Source: Paraburkholderia hospita (GTDB taxonomy: Bacteria > Pseudomonadota > Gammaproteobacteria > Burkholderiales > Burkholderiaceae). Taken from it: a DNA stretch of 64,000 nt. A program made the translations under genes and the position numbers. This document shows positions 17,841 through 26,550 of the stretch, one piece after another. The notes beneath the pieces were generated by a model. That model searched no databases, was not told the DNA's origin, and saw only the letters and a list, made by a program, of their open reading frames with translations. The stretch's first letter is position 1, and every line of letters begins with the position of its first letter. The stretch spans positions 1 to 64,000 of the forward strand of contig NZ_CP026108.1 of the NCBI RefSeq assembly GCF_002902965.1. Direction: 5' to 3'.

Positions 17841-18830
17841 TTAGCCGATGATGTTGCCGGTGGTGAAAGTGAAAGTACGCGAGAAGGGCGTACCGTTACG
17901 CGTGCCGGACAGCGAGACTGTGTACGACGTGTTGGCGGTAAGCGGGGCTGCCGGATAAGCAACAGCTTCCCACGCGGGGAGCAGCTTGTTCGGGTCGTTG
18001 CTCGAATTGAGCAACTGGAGATTAACCACCGTCCCGCTGGTGTCGGTCATCGTGCCCGATTGCAAGGTAATGGTGTCGGTCTGGTTCCCGATAACCGCAA
18101 CCGGCTGGCCGAAATTGCCCGAAGTATTCGGCGGGACGGGAGTTTCACCGCCAGTCGAATACGGCAGGCCGGAGGAACCTTGGCAGGGAAAGGTCAGCGG
18201 AAGGTTGCCTGACAAAGTTTGCAGATTGGCAATCGACACTGACGATACGATCTGCGGGAAACCATTGAACGTCAACTCTTTCCAGCCCACGCCGATTTCG
18301 GTGACAGGCCATGCGGCGACCGAAATATGGTAGACGCCGCTCATCCATGCGTATGCGATATTCGTGCCGTATTGAGTCTCCGTCAACGTCGCATTCGTGT
18401 AGAAGCCGGCGCTTGCGCCGCCCGAGTACGTGGTCTGGAGTCCCGGGAAACCAGCCTTAACGGCGCGATCCGAGTACGTCATCCCAGTGAAGCCCGGCTT
18501 GCTGGAATCTTCTGTATCAGTGATCAGCCCGCCGTTTAGGCCTTGGTAGTCAGCGTGAGCCTGTGCCGCCTGATCGAGGACGGTGTTTTCCGTGAATGCA
18601 GGCAGGCCGCACTGCTGACGCTGCTGGTTCAGCGTATTGAAGACGGCCAACTGTGCAGACGTGGACGCATACTGCGGCGTTGTGACGTTGCCAGTCGTCG
18701 GGCTGCTCGCCGGCGTTGACGGTGCTGCGGCTGTGCTGCCCCCGTTGCCGCCACCGCCACCACCGCACGCGGACAGAGCGATCGCGGCAGCAAACGAAAC
18801 GGCGGTGAGTGCGGAAATGTTCTTGTTCAT
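17841..18830 (-). CDS. CAP/SCP-domain lipoprotein
   Basis: 329 residues. The start at 18830 is placed 9 bases after GAGG and gives a lipoprotein signal (lipobox ALSACGGG) followed by a Gly/Ser/Ala spacer. Residues about 60-200 form a CAP (SCP/PR-1-like) domain beginning VFNTLNQQRQQCGL, with an AQAHADYQ helix. The C-terminal part (about 215-329) is an immunoglobulin-like beta domain. Secreted CAP proteins are common in Burkholderiaceae but have no fixed role. It is convergent with the pil operon and has its own promoter. Confidence 0.75.
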   Translation of the reverse strand: MNKNISALTAVSFAAAIALSACGGGGGGNGGSTAAAPSTPASSPTTGNVTTPQYASTSAQLAVFNTLNQQRQQCGLPAFTENTVLDQAAQAHADYQGLNGGLITDTEDSSKPGFTGMTYSDRAVKAGFPGLQTTYSGGASAGFYTNATLTETQYGTNIAYAWMSGVYHISVAAWPVTEIGVGWKELTFNGFPQIVSSVSIANLQTLSGNLPLTFPCQGSSGLPYSTGGETPVPPNTSGNFGQPVAVIGNQTDTITLQSGTMTDTSGTVVNLQLLNSSNDPNKLLPAWEAVAYPAAPLTANTSYTVSLSGTRNGTPFSRTFTFTTGNIIG

Positions 18831-18883
18831 TCTGTACATCCTCGGAGTTGTTGTAGTCGTGCCCCTTGCACGACCTTGATCCA

Positions 18884-18910
18884 ATCTTATCGAGCGCCAA
18901 ACAAAGTCAA
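18884..18910 (-). promoter_or_regulatory. Sigma-70-type promoter for the CAP lipoprotein
   Basis: TTGACT (18910-18905) and TAAGAT (18889-18884), 15-bp spacer. It is one of six TTGACTT-type promoters in the window, all ahead of minus-strand genes. Confidence 0.55.
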
Positions 18911-19067
18911 GTCGCCGCTCGGGTTGCGTACCCTCTCTGTCGTTGGGCTGTCGCGCTGATGCCGGATTTCGGGCGTCATTATCGGTTATCGGAAATGTTG
19001 AGTGAGGCTTGAGCGCGGTCAATGACCAGATGGAAAAAAGCCCGACCAGAGGGCGGGCGTATCGAGG

Positions 19068-19433
19068 TTATCGACGTTTGCGGTTGCGTCGGTGGAAAAC
19101 GCGAAGGCCGACGAAAGCAGCTACCAGCGCGATGCCAGTAACGGAAGGCCCCACTTTCGCGAGCTGCGGTACGACTCGCGTTCCCATATATAGGGCAAAT
19201 AGCGCGATTACGACTCGCCCGACCGACGGCGCGCTCAGAAACGACAGGAGCGGCGATGGCTGGCTGCTGACGTAGCCAGCGTATTCCTCATTGGCCTTCT
19301 CGAGATCGAATCCGTCGGCATTTACCGATTGCTCGCTCTGATAGAACTTCTCGTACCGCTCAAAGCGTCCGTCTCCGCGTCCGTCGAGCCAGGCCGCATT
19401 GCTTTCGCGCGACAGGTAGGCAAAGTCGTCCAT
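19068..19433 (-). CDS. Small membrane protein of unknown function
   Basis: 121 residues. A polar N-terminal half (to about 60) precedes two membrane helices (about 70-84 and 95-113) and a very basic C-terminal tail (HRRNRKRR). No family is recognised. It follows the short gene at 19446 with a 12-bp gap and is probably in the same minus-strand operon as the FlhD-FlhC-like gene. Confidence 0.6.
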   Translation of the reverse strand: MDDFAYLSRESNAAWLDGRGDGRFERYEKFYQSEQSVNADGFDLEKANEEYAGYVSSQPSPLLSFLSAPSVGRVVIALFALYMGTRVVPQLAKVGPSVTGIALVAAFVGLRVFHRRNRKRR

Positions 19434-19445
19434 CGTTTGCCTCGT

Positions 19446-19631
19446 TCAGTGAATCCGGCCCGCATGCCAGGCAATCGCGCCGATCGCGTCGGCGATGATG
19501 CTTCCGTCGGCCTCGGCGTAAAAGGCGCCGGTTTCAGGATTTTGCCAACCGAACTGGGCTCTGCCGTCACTGCCGAAGATAACCAGTCCGGCGGGCAATT
19601 CTTGCACGGGCGATTTGGTATCAGGCGTCAC
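19446..19631 (-). CDS. Short protein of unknown function
   Basis: About 61 residues. The GTG start at 19631 is chosen because GGAGG lies 8 bases ahead and the gene then overlaps the previous one by 11 bp. The body has two short strands (LVIFGSDGRAQFGW and GAFYAEADG) and a helix. No family is recognised. Confidence 0.5.
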   Translation of the reverse strand: MTPDTKSPVQELPAGLVIFGSDGRAQFGWQNPETGAFYAEADGSIIADAIGAIAWHAGRIH

Positions 19632-20808
19632 TGTTCGGCCTCCGCGCCGCACGTTTTTTTGCACCGAGTTGCTGGTTGCATGCCGGACACGTGAAGCGAC
19701 TGCGCATTTCGATCTTCGTGTCGTTGTTCGACACGACGTAGTGCGTGCTGCACGTGCGGCACGGCGCGATGGTGAGGCGAGCGTCGGCAGCCATCGAGCG
19801 GATCAGGTTCCAGCCGCGATCCGGCATGATCACGCGGTTACCACCGAAGAGGCGGTCATAGACGTCATTGGTTGCGATCAGTGCCTCGGCAGGATTCGCA
19901 CCCATCGCAGTTGCTGACCGATACAGCCACGCGTAGACGGTGGCGTGCAAGCGATGCACCGGCGTCTCGACAAACCATGTGAGTGACGTCGCCGTGTTGC
20001 CACATGGCGAACTCTTGCCGTGGATCTCGCTGTAACGGATGCGCATGGAGTGCTGGTTCATGCCGAACAGGTTTGACGCCGTGGACGCGCGCAGGCCATA
20101 AGCCATGAGAGCGCTGGCATACGCCTCATTTTTCAGTCGGCCAAGACGAAGGTCTCCCCAGTGAGCGGCATAAGGCAATTCGCCAACACGCGAGGGCGAC
20201 GTCGACATGATCTGATGAGCGATGGTCTCGTCAGTCAGTGTGCTGCCGGCAAATTCCCACCAGAAGGTCGGGCTATTGAAACGCCAGCGGAACAGCGGCA
20301 GTTCCTTCATCCGGCCGATTGCAACGTGAAGCTTGTGGTGGGGAACCGACATCAGATACTTCGCAACTTCTGTCGAAATGCCGAGAAGCGGTGCGCCCAT
20401 CACGCTTACGTTGAGAACCTGCGTCACGAGTGACACGAATGTCGAATTCTGCTGGTTCACTGCATAAGCCATCAGCGAGTCGAGTTCCGGCGTCTTGCGT
20501 CGGAGCACGTCGACCGCGACGGTCGTCGCCGTGTTGTCGACGAAGCAGCGCCAGTCCTCAACGGTCTGCAGGGTAGGTTCCACCATGAGAAACGGCGCGC
20601 GTAGCAGATTGCGCAGGGACGACTGGTTCAACTGGAGCTGCTCGATCTCCTTGCGCTCGACGTTGAACACCTCGTTGAAGCGGCCGTCCTGCTTGAGCAA
20701 CCACTTCATGTGGTCGACCAGAGTGAAGTTAGCCACCTGGATCTGGCCCGTGAGCCACTCCGGGACGTAGAACCGGTCAATGGCGCGATAGCTTTCTTTA
20801 TTGTTCAC
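19621..20808 (-). CDS. FlhD-FlhC-like fused transcriptional activator
   Basis: 395 residues. The C-terminal portion (about 240-395) resembles FlhC: an LTWF segment, a helical stretch ending in GWNLIRS, and two zinc-type CxxC pairs (350/353 and 374/377). Residues about 130-215 resemble FlhD (GISTEVAKYLMSVPHHKLHV, then RWRFNS, matching the FlhD end region). FlhD and FlhC are normally separate subunits of a heterohexameric activator, and homologues (SetCD, AcaCD) switch on transfer genes of conjugative elements. A single-chain version is unusual. It is followed by two small genes and preceded by the KfrA-like gene. The FlhC part is more secure than the FlhD part. Confidence 0.55.
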   Translation of the reverse strand: MNNKESYRAIDRFYVPEWLTGQIQVANFTLVDHMKWLLKQDGRFNEVFNVERKEIEQLQLNQSSLRNLLRAPFLMVEPTLQTVEDWRCFVDNTATTVAVDVLRRKTPELDSLMAYAVNQQNSTFVSLVTQVLNVSVMGAPLLGISTEVAKYLMSVPHHKLHVAIGRMKELPLFRWRFNSPTFWWEFAGSTLTDETIAHQIMSTSPSRVGELPYAAHWGDLRLGRLKNEAYASALMAYGLRASTASNLFGMNQHSMRIRYSEIHGKSSPCGNTATSLTWFVETPVHRLHATVYAWLYRSATAMGANPAEALIATNDVYDRLFGGNRVIMPDRGWNLIRSMAADARLTIAPCRTCSTHYVVSNNDTKIEMRSRFTCPACNQQLGAKKRAARRPNSDA

Positions 20809-20846
20809 TGCGTTTTTCCTTTTGTTCTCTCGATTTGCCTGCGGCT

Positions 20847-22100
20847 TCAGGCAGCCCGTACTGCTGCTTGCAATTCCCCGTGAAACTTCCCCGTAAGGTC
20901 GGCCAAACCCGTCAGCAGGCCCTTGAATCGGCCAATTGAACCGTCCGCCGTGACGAGCAGTTGCACGCTGTGGTATTCCTGAACGAACGACGCAAAGCGC
21001 TCGACCAGCCCGGCGACCCGCTTTTCCACGGCCTCCTTCTGCTCGATTTCCGCCTCCTGCTTTTTCTTAAGCTCGGACAGTTCCTCGAGGCGCTTTTTCG
21101 CGGCATCACATTCAGCCGTCAGCCTGCTGAGTTCCTCAAATCGGCCTTTTGTGACGCTTTCCAGGTTTCGTAGGTGCTCGGGCGTGACCTCGACTTCAAC
21201 TTCCTTGATCGTAACTTTCGCCTGGGCCTCGGCAAGTTCGCGGCTCTTGGCTGTGACCTCACGCTCAAGATCCGCAATGGTGCTTTGCAGGCCGCTTGCC
21301 GTCTGTTCGGCCGAAGCAAGGTCGACCAGCGTCTTCTTGAGTTTTTCGCGGTCAGCCTTAACGTCCAGATTGAGGCGCCTCGCTTCCTCGGCCAGACGCT
21401 GATTCTCGTTTTTTGCGTCGTCCAGTTGACCGTAGATCTCGGAGAGTTGGCTTGTGGCGGTCTCGAGCGCGCTATCCTTCTCCATGAGGCGCGCTTCGTA
21501 ATCTTCGATGATCTGTTTGAGTTCACGCTTACCCATATCGGGCTTATCGCGCTTGGCCTGAAGGACTTTTTCCACGACTTCGTCGCTCTTGTTCACCAGC
21601 AACTGCATGTCGCTGATCGACAGCATTTCGACTGCGCCGCTGTTCGTGCTGAAGCGTTCATAGCAACGCATATACAGCCTGACGGAGTCGCGCTTCTTCC
21701 GGAACGTGGCTTCAAGGAAGTTGTAGACGTGATTCGCTGCGTTTCTGCGGACCTGTGTCGTATCGCCGAAGGTGCTCACGTAGTGACCTTCAATCCGCGT
21801 CCGGATGTGATAGAAGGAGGCGCCGATCCGCATATGTTCGAGAAGGATCTTTCTGGTCGAGTGCGCGACTTCCTCAGCTTCTTCGGCGATCGAAGCGCGA
21901 AGCGCGTCCGATATCTGATCACCACCGAAGAATTCTGTGACCTTCAGGCCGATCTCCTCGTCGGATGGCACGTGCGCAAAGGCGAGGGGCAGTTCACGTT
22001 CGATAGCGTTGTCGTCGTTTTTGCTGTCGTCGTTACCCTCGGGACGGGTCGGGTCGAATTCGTCGTCGTCGACGACCAGGGCGGAGTTTCGTTTGGTCAT
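20847..22100 (-). CDS. KfrA-like coiled-coil DNA-binding protein
   Basis: 417 residues. An acidic start is followed by a compact N-terminal domain (about 60-165, containing RRNAANHVYNFLE and SVRLYMRCYERF), a long coiled coil (about 170-345) and a C-terminal helical domain. This is the architecture of plasmid KfrA proteins, which bind DNA by the N-terminal domain and form filaments that help segregation. No sequence-level family match is certain. The N-terminal domain recurs alone in the gene at 22140. Confidence 0.5.
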   Translation of the reverse strand: MTKRNSALVVDDDEFDPTRPEGNDDSKNDDNAIERELPLAFAHVPSDEEIGLKVTEFFGGDQISDALRASIAEEAEEVAHSTRKILLEHMRIGASFYHIRTRIEGHYVSTFGDTTQVRRNAANHVYNFLEATFRKKRDSVRLYMRCYERFSTNSGAVEMLSISDMQLLVNKSDEVVEKVLQAKRDKPDMGKRELKQIIEDYEARLMEKDSALETATSQLSEIYGQLDDAKNENQRLAEEARRLNLDVKADREKLKKTLVDLASAEQTASGLQSTIADLEREVTAKSRELAEAQAKVTIKEVEVEVTPEHLRNLESVTKGRFEELSRLTAECDAAKKRLEELSELKKKQEAEIEQKEAVEKRVAGLVERFASFVQEYHSVQLLVTADGSIGRFKGLLTGLADLTGKFHGELQAAVRAA

Positions 22101-22139
22101 AGTGCTCTCTATATAGTTTTTGATCGTTGTTGATCGCCG

Positions 22140-22538
22140 TTAAGCCGCGCCGGCAGGGTTCGAACCACTCAAGCGCAACACCATGTCGCGAAGCGTGAGT
22201 TTTGAGAATTCCTCGGGGTGGTCGGCAAAGCGCTGGTAGCAGCGGATGTACAGGCGTACCGTTTCGCGCGTGCGTCCGAATTTCTTCTCGAGGTCGCCGT
22301 AGATGGCATCCATGACATGCTTACGGCTCTCGCGCGAATCGCCATGTTCCGCCGTGTAGCGCGCGACTGCCTTCTCCATAATTTGGGAAAAGAGCATGCC
22401 GATTCGCAGATGACCGGAAAGGTTATCGGCCAAAGCGGCGCGGACCGCGTCCCGGTCGGACCGGGTAATCAGATCGTCCTCGCGACGGGCCAGGTCGCCT
22501 TCAGGACGCAGTGCGGATGACTTTTTTTCGTTCTTCAT
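22140..22538 (-). CDS. Short paralogue of the KfrA-like N-terminal domain
   Basis: 132 residues. Residues about 40-125 align with the N-terminal domain of the gene at 20847: RIGMLFSQI against RIGASFYHI, ETVRLYIRCYQRF against DSVRLYMRCYERF, and a following L(S/T)xxDM. The coiled coil is absent. Such a short version could act as a co-repressor or as a competitor for the same DNA sites. It is the upstream gene of the pair, 39 bp apart. Confidence 0.55.
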   Translation of the reverse strand: MKNEKKSSALRPEGDLARREDDLITRSDRDAVRAALADNLSGHLRIGMLFSQIMEKAVARYTAEHGDSRESRKHVMDAIYGDLEKKFGRTRETVRLYIRCYQRFADHPEEFSKLTLRDMVLRLSGSNPAGAA

Positions 22539-22765
22539 TAGACTAACTCCGACTATTTCTTGGATCTTTTTCGGGCGCTTAGGTCGAAGCGCCAGATGCT
22601 CGGCAGCGGGTGCAACCTGTTTTCCCCGGGACTACACCCGCCCAGAATACGCGTCGTTTCGCGACCGCCATCCCGCTAAGAAGCTCAAATTCATATAGCT
22701 TTCACGGGTATCGGCTACGACAAACGCCGAGGAAAACGTTTCAATCGGCAACCTCGACTGAAACT

Positions 22766-23473
22766 TTAGGGAAGACACGGCAATTTTTTAGGGTTTTCCC
22801 TCAGTTTCGCCCGATGCATTTCTATGGCCTCAGCCCCTGTTTCTGCGACTGCGAGGATCGCTCGCCGGGCCTGCACGACGTTGACCGGCAACGCGTTTCT
22901 GGCGTCATGCCTCGACTTGCGGTCCCGGAGCCACTGGCGCAGATCGATGGCGCGCATCAGGTTGGCGGGCAGCGCTGACGACAGGTCGCAATGCGGGTTG
23001 GGGAAGACTGCGATGCCCTCGACGAGCCAGCGTCCCGGCAGCATCGACCGAAGAAATGCGACCTTTGAGCGATTCTGCTGAATCGGTGAGCGACGGATCT
23101 CGCGATGACCGTCTGCGCCGATGCGTACAACACTCTGTACATCTGGCCCGGGTTCGATCCGACCCGCCCAGTTTTTCGTCTCGACGACGAAGATGCCGAA
23201 CGGGGTAATGGCAAGGTGATCGACTTCGGCAGTCGGGAAAGCCGAGCCGGGCGCATGGTTGAGCAGAAGGGCGCCGGGGTGCAGATAGAAATTGTCGCCG
23301 CACAGCCATTCAAGTGCGGCACGCAGTTCGGCCTGAACAACCGCCTCGCCTTGCTCACCACTTCGCTGGCTGCGTGAGGCGGGTACACCCAATCCTGTCG
23401 GACCGATGGCGCGCCGCTTGTGGCGCTTCACCGCGTAAAAGATCGCCGCGGCCGCTATGAGAAACCAGTACAT
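22766..23473 (-). CDS. NERD-domain membrane-anchored protein
   Basis: 235 residues. An N-terminal membrane helix (1-15) precedes a basic stretch and a NERD (nuclease-related) domain at about 35-140, recognised by GEQGEAVVQAEL, AEVDHLAITPFGIFVVETKNW and a following glycine turn. The VETKNW core carries the expected Glu and Lys of the nuclease fold. NERD proteins occur on plasmids and in DNA-processing loci; substrates are unknown. It has its own promoter. Confidence 0.75.
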   Translation of the reverse strand: MYWFLIAAAAIFYAVKRHKRRAIGPTGLGVPASRSQRSGEQGEAVVQAELRAALEWLCGDNFYLHPGALLLNHAPGSAFPTAEVDHLAITPFGIFVVETKNWAGRIEPGPDVQSVVRIGADGHREIRRSPIQQNRSKVAFLRSMLPGRWLVEGIAVFPNPHCDLSSALPANLMRAIDLRQWLRDRKSRHDARNALPVNVVQARRAILAVAETGAEAIEMHRAKLRENPKKLPCLP

Positions 23474-23502
23474 GAACCTCGCTCCCGTTTAAGTAGACGA
23501 GT

Positions 23503-23531
23503 CCAGTCTGCCAGGCTTTTTCCGAAGTCAA
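23503..23531 (-). promoter_or_regulatory. Promoter for the NERD gene
   Basis: TTGACT (23531-23526) with a poor -10 candidate GACTGG 17 bp on. The -35 context matches the other TTGACTT promoters. Confidence 0.4.
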
Positions 23532-23582
23532 GTTATCGCAGGCGTAGGGCACGTTATTACGACGCGCTTTCATCGAATCCTG

Positions 23583-23641
23583 GAAAGCTACGTGGTTTAG
23601 TCGAGCTTTCCGGGTTAGGGAGCCGAGCCGGATCAGGTCAC
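23583..23641 (+). repeat. Dispersed repeat with dyad element plus 16-bp palindrome
   Basis: GAAAGC-N16-GCTTTC (23583-23610) is followed by CGGGTTAGG, a variant of the 16-bp palindrome (23622-23637) and TCAC. About 55 bp is shared with 40397-40451. The dyad is the same element found at six promoters. No promoter box follows here. Confidence 0.6.
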
Positions 23642-23674
23642 TCCCGCGCCTTAGGGACCTAGCGTCCTGGTCCT

Positions 23675-23735
23675 TTAAAGCTGTATGACATTGACCAGCA
23701 TTCGTGGGTTTATGGGGGCGCTCGCACGCTAAGCT
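23675..23735 (+). promoter_or_regulatory. Dyad-type promoter, copy 1
   Basis: AAAGC at 23677 and ATTCG 23 bp later, then TAAGCT (23730-23735) as the -10 box, which lies 20 bp ahead of the RNA-start hairpin at 23750. No -35 box is present. Confidence 0.5.
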
Positions 23736-23749
23736 TGCCCTATCCAATG

Positions 23750-23958
23750 GCGTCTCCCGACGCATCGAACTGCCGCAAGTGATCGCGCGCGTCTTCTGTT
23801 TCCTCTTTCCCCGTTGTTCCGTTCTGCCTGTGCTTTCGTGCGCGCCTCGCGTGGACACGCACGAAAGCGCTCAGCGCCGAGGTTCCTTGCTCATCGAGCA
23901 TCGAAACCACCGGACAAGGGTCCGGACATTCCCCGTTTAAATTTTTCTGGAGAGAAAA
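23750..23958 (+). promoter_or_regulatory. 5' leader of the 23959 gene
   Basis: It begins with hairpin GCGTC-TCCC-GACGC (23750-23763) then ATCGA, the tag shared by at least six leaders. Farther on are a hairpin around CCGGACAAGGGTCCGG and the ribosome-binding site GGAG. The P1/P2/P3 switch of the other leaders is not obvious here. The leader is about 200 nt long. Confidence 0.5.
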
Positions 23959-24318
23959 ATGCTGCTGGTCCTTTTCAAAGACGCAATCAAGTCCCCGGCC
24001 AAAGTGCTGGCTCTGTGTTTTATCGCGTACTTCGCGACCATCTCGTTCGTCGTTTCGACTTTCCTCTTCCTGCTTGCCGCCCACTGGGTGGTCAAGGAAA
24101 TGAAGAAGAAGGCAAAGGCCATCCACGCAGCTGAAGCGGAGGCCGAAGCTGCTCGCATCGAGACTGAAAAGCTCGCTGCACGAGCTTCCGCCAACGCGAA
24201 ACCGGAAGTCGCTTCCCCTGCAACGGCAGCCGCCAACGACAGCAATGTGAAACCGGCACCGGCGAAGCAATACGCCAAGTCGGCTGTCGTTCTTCCGTTC
24301 AAGACCGGTACTCGTTAA
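23959..24318 (+). CDS. Small membrane protein with charged helical tail
   Basis: 119 residues. A hydrophobic region (about 14-45, one long or two short helices) precedes KEMKKKAKAIH and an Ala/Glu-rich coiled tail, then a low-complexity end. No family is recognised. It is the first gene of a plus-strand unit driven by the dyad-type promoter. Confidence 0.6.
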   Translation: MLLVLFKDAIKSPAKVLALCFIAYFATISFVVSTFLFLLAAHWVVKEMKKKAKAIHAAEAEAEAARIETEKLAARASANAKPEVASPATAAANDSNVKPAPAKQYAKSAVVLPFKTGTR

Positions 24319-24442
24319 TCGAGCGCCGTTACTACCTACCGTCACCTGGGCTTCTGCCCATGGTGACGGCACCTTTAACCCTACCGGGAATCCCATTCCC
24401 GGACACGGGCCATGAGATTCCCGGTACCACCGGAGCAATCCC
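24314..24442 (+). promoter_or_regulatory. Bistable leader of the 24443 gene
   Basis: A hairpin at the end of the previous gene (CTCG-N5-CGAG, holding its stop) is followed by a strong hairpin (CCGTCACC/GGTGACGG, 24340-24370). P1: 24384-24391 with 24395-24402. P2: 24383-24392 with 24416-24425 (10 perfect pairs). P3: 24416-24419 with 24437-24440 and 24421-24425 with 24429-24433, covering the CGGAG ribosome-binding site. P1 and P2 share their 5' arm; P2 and P3 share the downstream strand. Confidence 0.65.
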
Positions 24443-24871
24443 ATGGAAACGCATGTGGCTGCCTGGCAGCTGGACATGTTCGGCGAATCATCGCCGGTTC
24501 ACATCACCCCTCCCAAGCCCGACCCGTTGCCCGACCCGCATCTGTGGAGCGAGTCGGTACGCGCGAAGATGGTCGACGCGCTCATCTCGCTCGCGAGCGA
24601 CAGCCGTCGCGGCGACAGCATGCCCGAGTCGCTGATGGATTGCGCCGACCTGCTGTCCGAACGGCTGCGCAATCGCAAGATCGACGTCGACGACTACCGC
24701 GCGACCCTTGGCTGGATTATGGGTTACTGGGACGGCGCACTTCCCTATATCTACGTGTGCAAGGTCAACGGAGTCGATCCGGAGATTCTGCAGGACGTGA
24801 TATTGAGCACGCCGCTTCTGGAGCGCGATCTGCGCGAGGTTCAACGCGTGTGCTTTGGCACGCTGCTGTAG
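24443..24871 (+). CDS. Protein of unknown function under a bistable leader
   Basis: 142 residues, soluble, acidic and helical, with no recognised family. Features are a Pro-rich N-terminal segment (PPKPDPLPDPHLW) and a central DYRATLGWIMGYWDGALPYI stretch. It is followed 9 bp later by the gene at 24881, so the two are likely cotranscribed with ssb. Confidence 0.6.
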   Translation: METHVAAWQLDMFGESSPVHITPPKPDPLPDPHLWSESVRAKMVDALISLASDSRRGDSMPESLMDCADLLSERLRNRKIDVDDYRATLGWIMGYWDGALPYIYVCKVNGVDPEILQDVILSTPLLERDLREVQRVCFGTLL

Positions 24872-24880
24872 GAGCGAACC

Positions 24881-25717
24881 ATGCGCAACGCAGCAACGCT
24901 GTTCGCCCGCGTCATGGCGGATGTCTTCACTGGCAAACCTGCATCTCACGCTGCCACTGCTGGCAACGTAAACACTGCGGAACCGGCTAAGTCTCCAAAC
25001 CCCGCATCTGCGGACACCCACTCTTCCACGTCCCACGTTGTAGGGCAGGGCGCGTCGAACGAAACGATTGTGACGATCGGCGACGTCCCACATCTGTTCG
25101 TCGACGAAGGCGATCACATCGTCGAGTTCACTCCGGCGTTTGACGATCACGCTGAGGAAACCGAGTTCGGCCTGAAGATCGTCCCCGATCTAGTCCCTCA
25201 CTGGGCACAGTGCACTGTTCATCGTTGCGCGCTGAAGGAGGCGGTGGCCGTGGCCATCCGTCAAAACGGCAAACCTCCGACTGTCACGCCCTTGACGCAA
25301 GGAAAGGGAACTGACAGTGATTCGATTCGAGCGTCAGCGTCGGAAGCTGAACAGACGTCCGAGCCGGAACCTATAGCGCCTGGCCGATCGCGTCGTACTC
25401 ACAACGCAGATGCATCTAACGTGATCGGGCGCATCGTTTCATGGGGCGAGGAAAGGTTTCCGGATCGCAAGAGGCCAGGGCGGCACTACACCTCTTTCGC
25501 GATGCATATCGACACCAGTTCGGGCGAGCGAACCCTGCAGGGCGAAGGCCTGAAGGAAGCGATCGCTGAATGTCGTTGCGTGGTCGGCGACGTTGTATCG
25601 GTGCGGCGCACTGGCAAGGTCAAGGTTCCTGCCATCCGGCAGACGGACGGCACACCGATCATGAAGGACGGCAAGCCGCTCATGTGGGACAAGTGGCTTT
25701 GGTCAATATCTAAATAG
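24881..25717 (+). CDS. Protein of unknown function with a relaxase-tail-like domain
   Basis: 278 residues. The first 180 are low-complexity and weakly conserved in appearance. From about 185 to 255 there is a compact beta domain ([11 protein letters not shown], then [20 protein letters not shown] and [14 protein letters not shown]) like the C-terminal domain attached to many plasmid TraI relaxases and related DNA-processing proteins. That resemblance is from memory and is moderate. It ends 13 bp before ssb, which supports a role in plasmid DNA metabolism. Confidence 0.5.
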   Translation: MRNAATLFARVMADVFTGKPASHAATAGNVNTAEPAKSPNPASADTHSSTSHVVGQGASNETIVTIGDVPHLFVDEGDHIVEFTPAFDDHAEETEFGLKIVPDLVPHWAQCTVHRCALKEAVAVAIRQNGKPPTVTPLTQGKGTDSDSIRASASEAEQTSEPEPIAPGRSRRTHNADASNVIGRIVSWGEERFPDRKRPGRHYTSFAMHIDTSSGERTLQGEGLKEAIAECRCVVGDVVSVRRTGKVKVPAIRQTDGTPIMKDGKPLMWDKWLWSISK

Positions 25718-25730
25718 TGAGGAAACTCAA

Positions 25731-26306
25731 ATGGCATCTGTTAACAAGGTGATCCTCGTCGGTAATCTCGGCGCTGATCCCGAAGTGCGTTATCTGCCAA
25801 GCGGCGACGCTGTGGCAAACATTCGACTCGCAACAACCGACCGTTACAAGGACAAGCAGTCGGGCGAGTACAAGGAAATGACGGAATGGCACCGCGTGTC
25901 GTTCTTCGGCCGTCTGGCCGAGATCGTCTCCGAGTACCTTAAAAAGGGTTCGTCGGTCTACATCGAAGGTCGCATCCGCACGCGCAAGTATCAGGCGCAG
26001 GATGGTACCGACCGCTATTCGACGGAGATCGTGGCAGACCAGATGCAGATGCTCGGCGGCCGTCGCAATGATGATGAAGGCGACAACGGCTTCGAGCAGC
26101 GTGGCAACGGTCGTACCCAACGTCCGGCGCCGCACGCGAATACATCGCGCTCTGCCGACAATGTCGGAACTCGCGCCAATCCGCCTCAACCCTCGCATGG
26201 CGGTGGTGGCGGCATGCGAGCGCCGGCCGGTGGTGGCTTCGATGAGATGGACGACGACATCCCCTTCCGGGGTTTTCACACCCGTGCAGCCTGGTCCATC
26301 ATCTGA
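25731..26306 (+). CDS. ssb: Single-stranded DNA-binding protein with extended C-terminus
   Basis: 191 residues. The OB fold is at 1-110 ([17 protein letters not shown], then [15 protein letters not shown]). A Gly/Arg/Pro linker follows, then the acidic tip DEMDDDIPF. In SSB proteins that tip is the extreme C-terminus and docks partner proteins. Here twelve residues ([12 protein letters not shown]) follow it before the stop, so the tip is internal. The change looks like loss of a stop codon right after the Phe codon. Confidence 0.95.
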   Translation: MASVNKVILVGNLGADPEVRYLPSGDAVANIRLATTDRYKDKQSGEYKEMTEWHRVSFFGRLAEIVSEYLKKGSSVYIEGRIRTRKYQAQDGTDRYSTEIVADQMQMLGGRRNDDEGDNGFEQRGNGRTQRPAPHANTSRSADNVGTRANPPQPSHGGGGGMRAPAGGGFDEMDDDIPFRGFHTRAAWSII

Positions 26307-26550
26307 TCCTGTAAGTCCTCACCGATAGACAGTTTTTTATCCCGTATCACCTCACCTTCGCAACGGCACACCTACGGGTGTGTCGTGCGGCGGTTCTTCC
26401 ATCCGGCCATCTGCGCCAGCGTTCCATATCCAACACCCACGTCTGCTGAAAAAAGCCGCCCGCCACTCGCGCGGACTGCTTTTTTGAGCACGCGTTTTCA
26501 CGCCTGTCTCAGGCACCGACCAAACCCACTCACTTAATGGAGAGTGACTC
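26307..26550 (+). promoter_or_regulatory. Leader region of the primase gene
   Basis: It contains a hairpin CACACC-TAC-GGGTGTG (near 26370) and a terminator-like element with A- and T-runs near 26450-26486. The ribosome-binding site lies in a CACTC/GAGTG stem just before the ATG. The elements are similar in kind to the bistable leaders, but I could not build the competing P2 stem. Confidence 0.4.

Noticed and set aside
23583..23641. End of an insertion sequence
   Set aside because: The repeat is shared with 40397 but no transposase, target duplication or matching inverted terminal repeat was seen near either copy.
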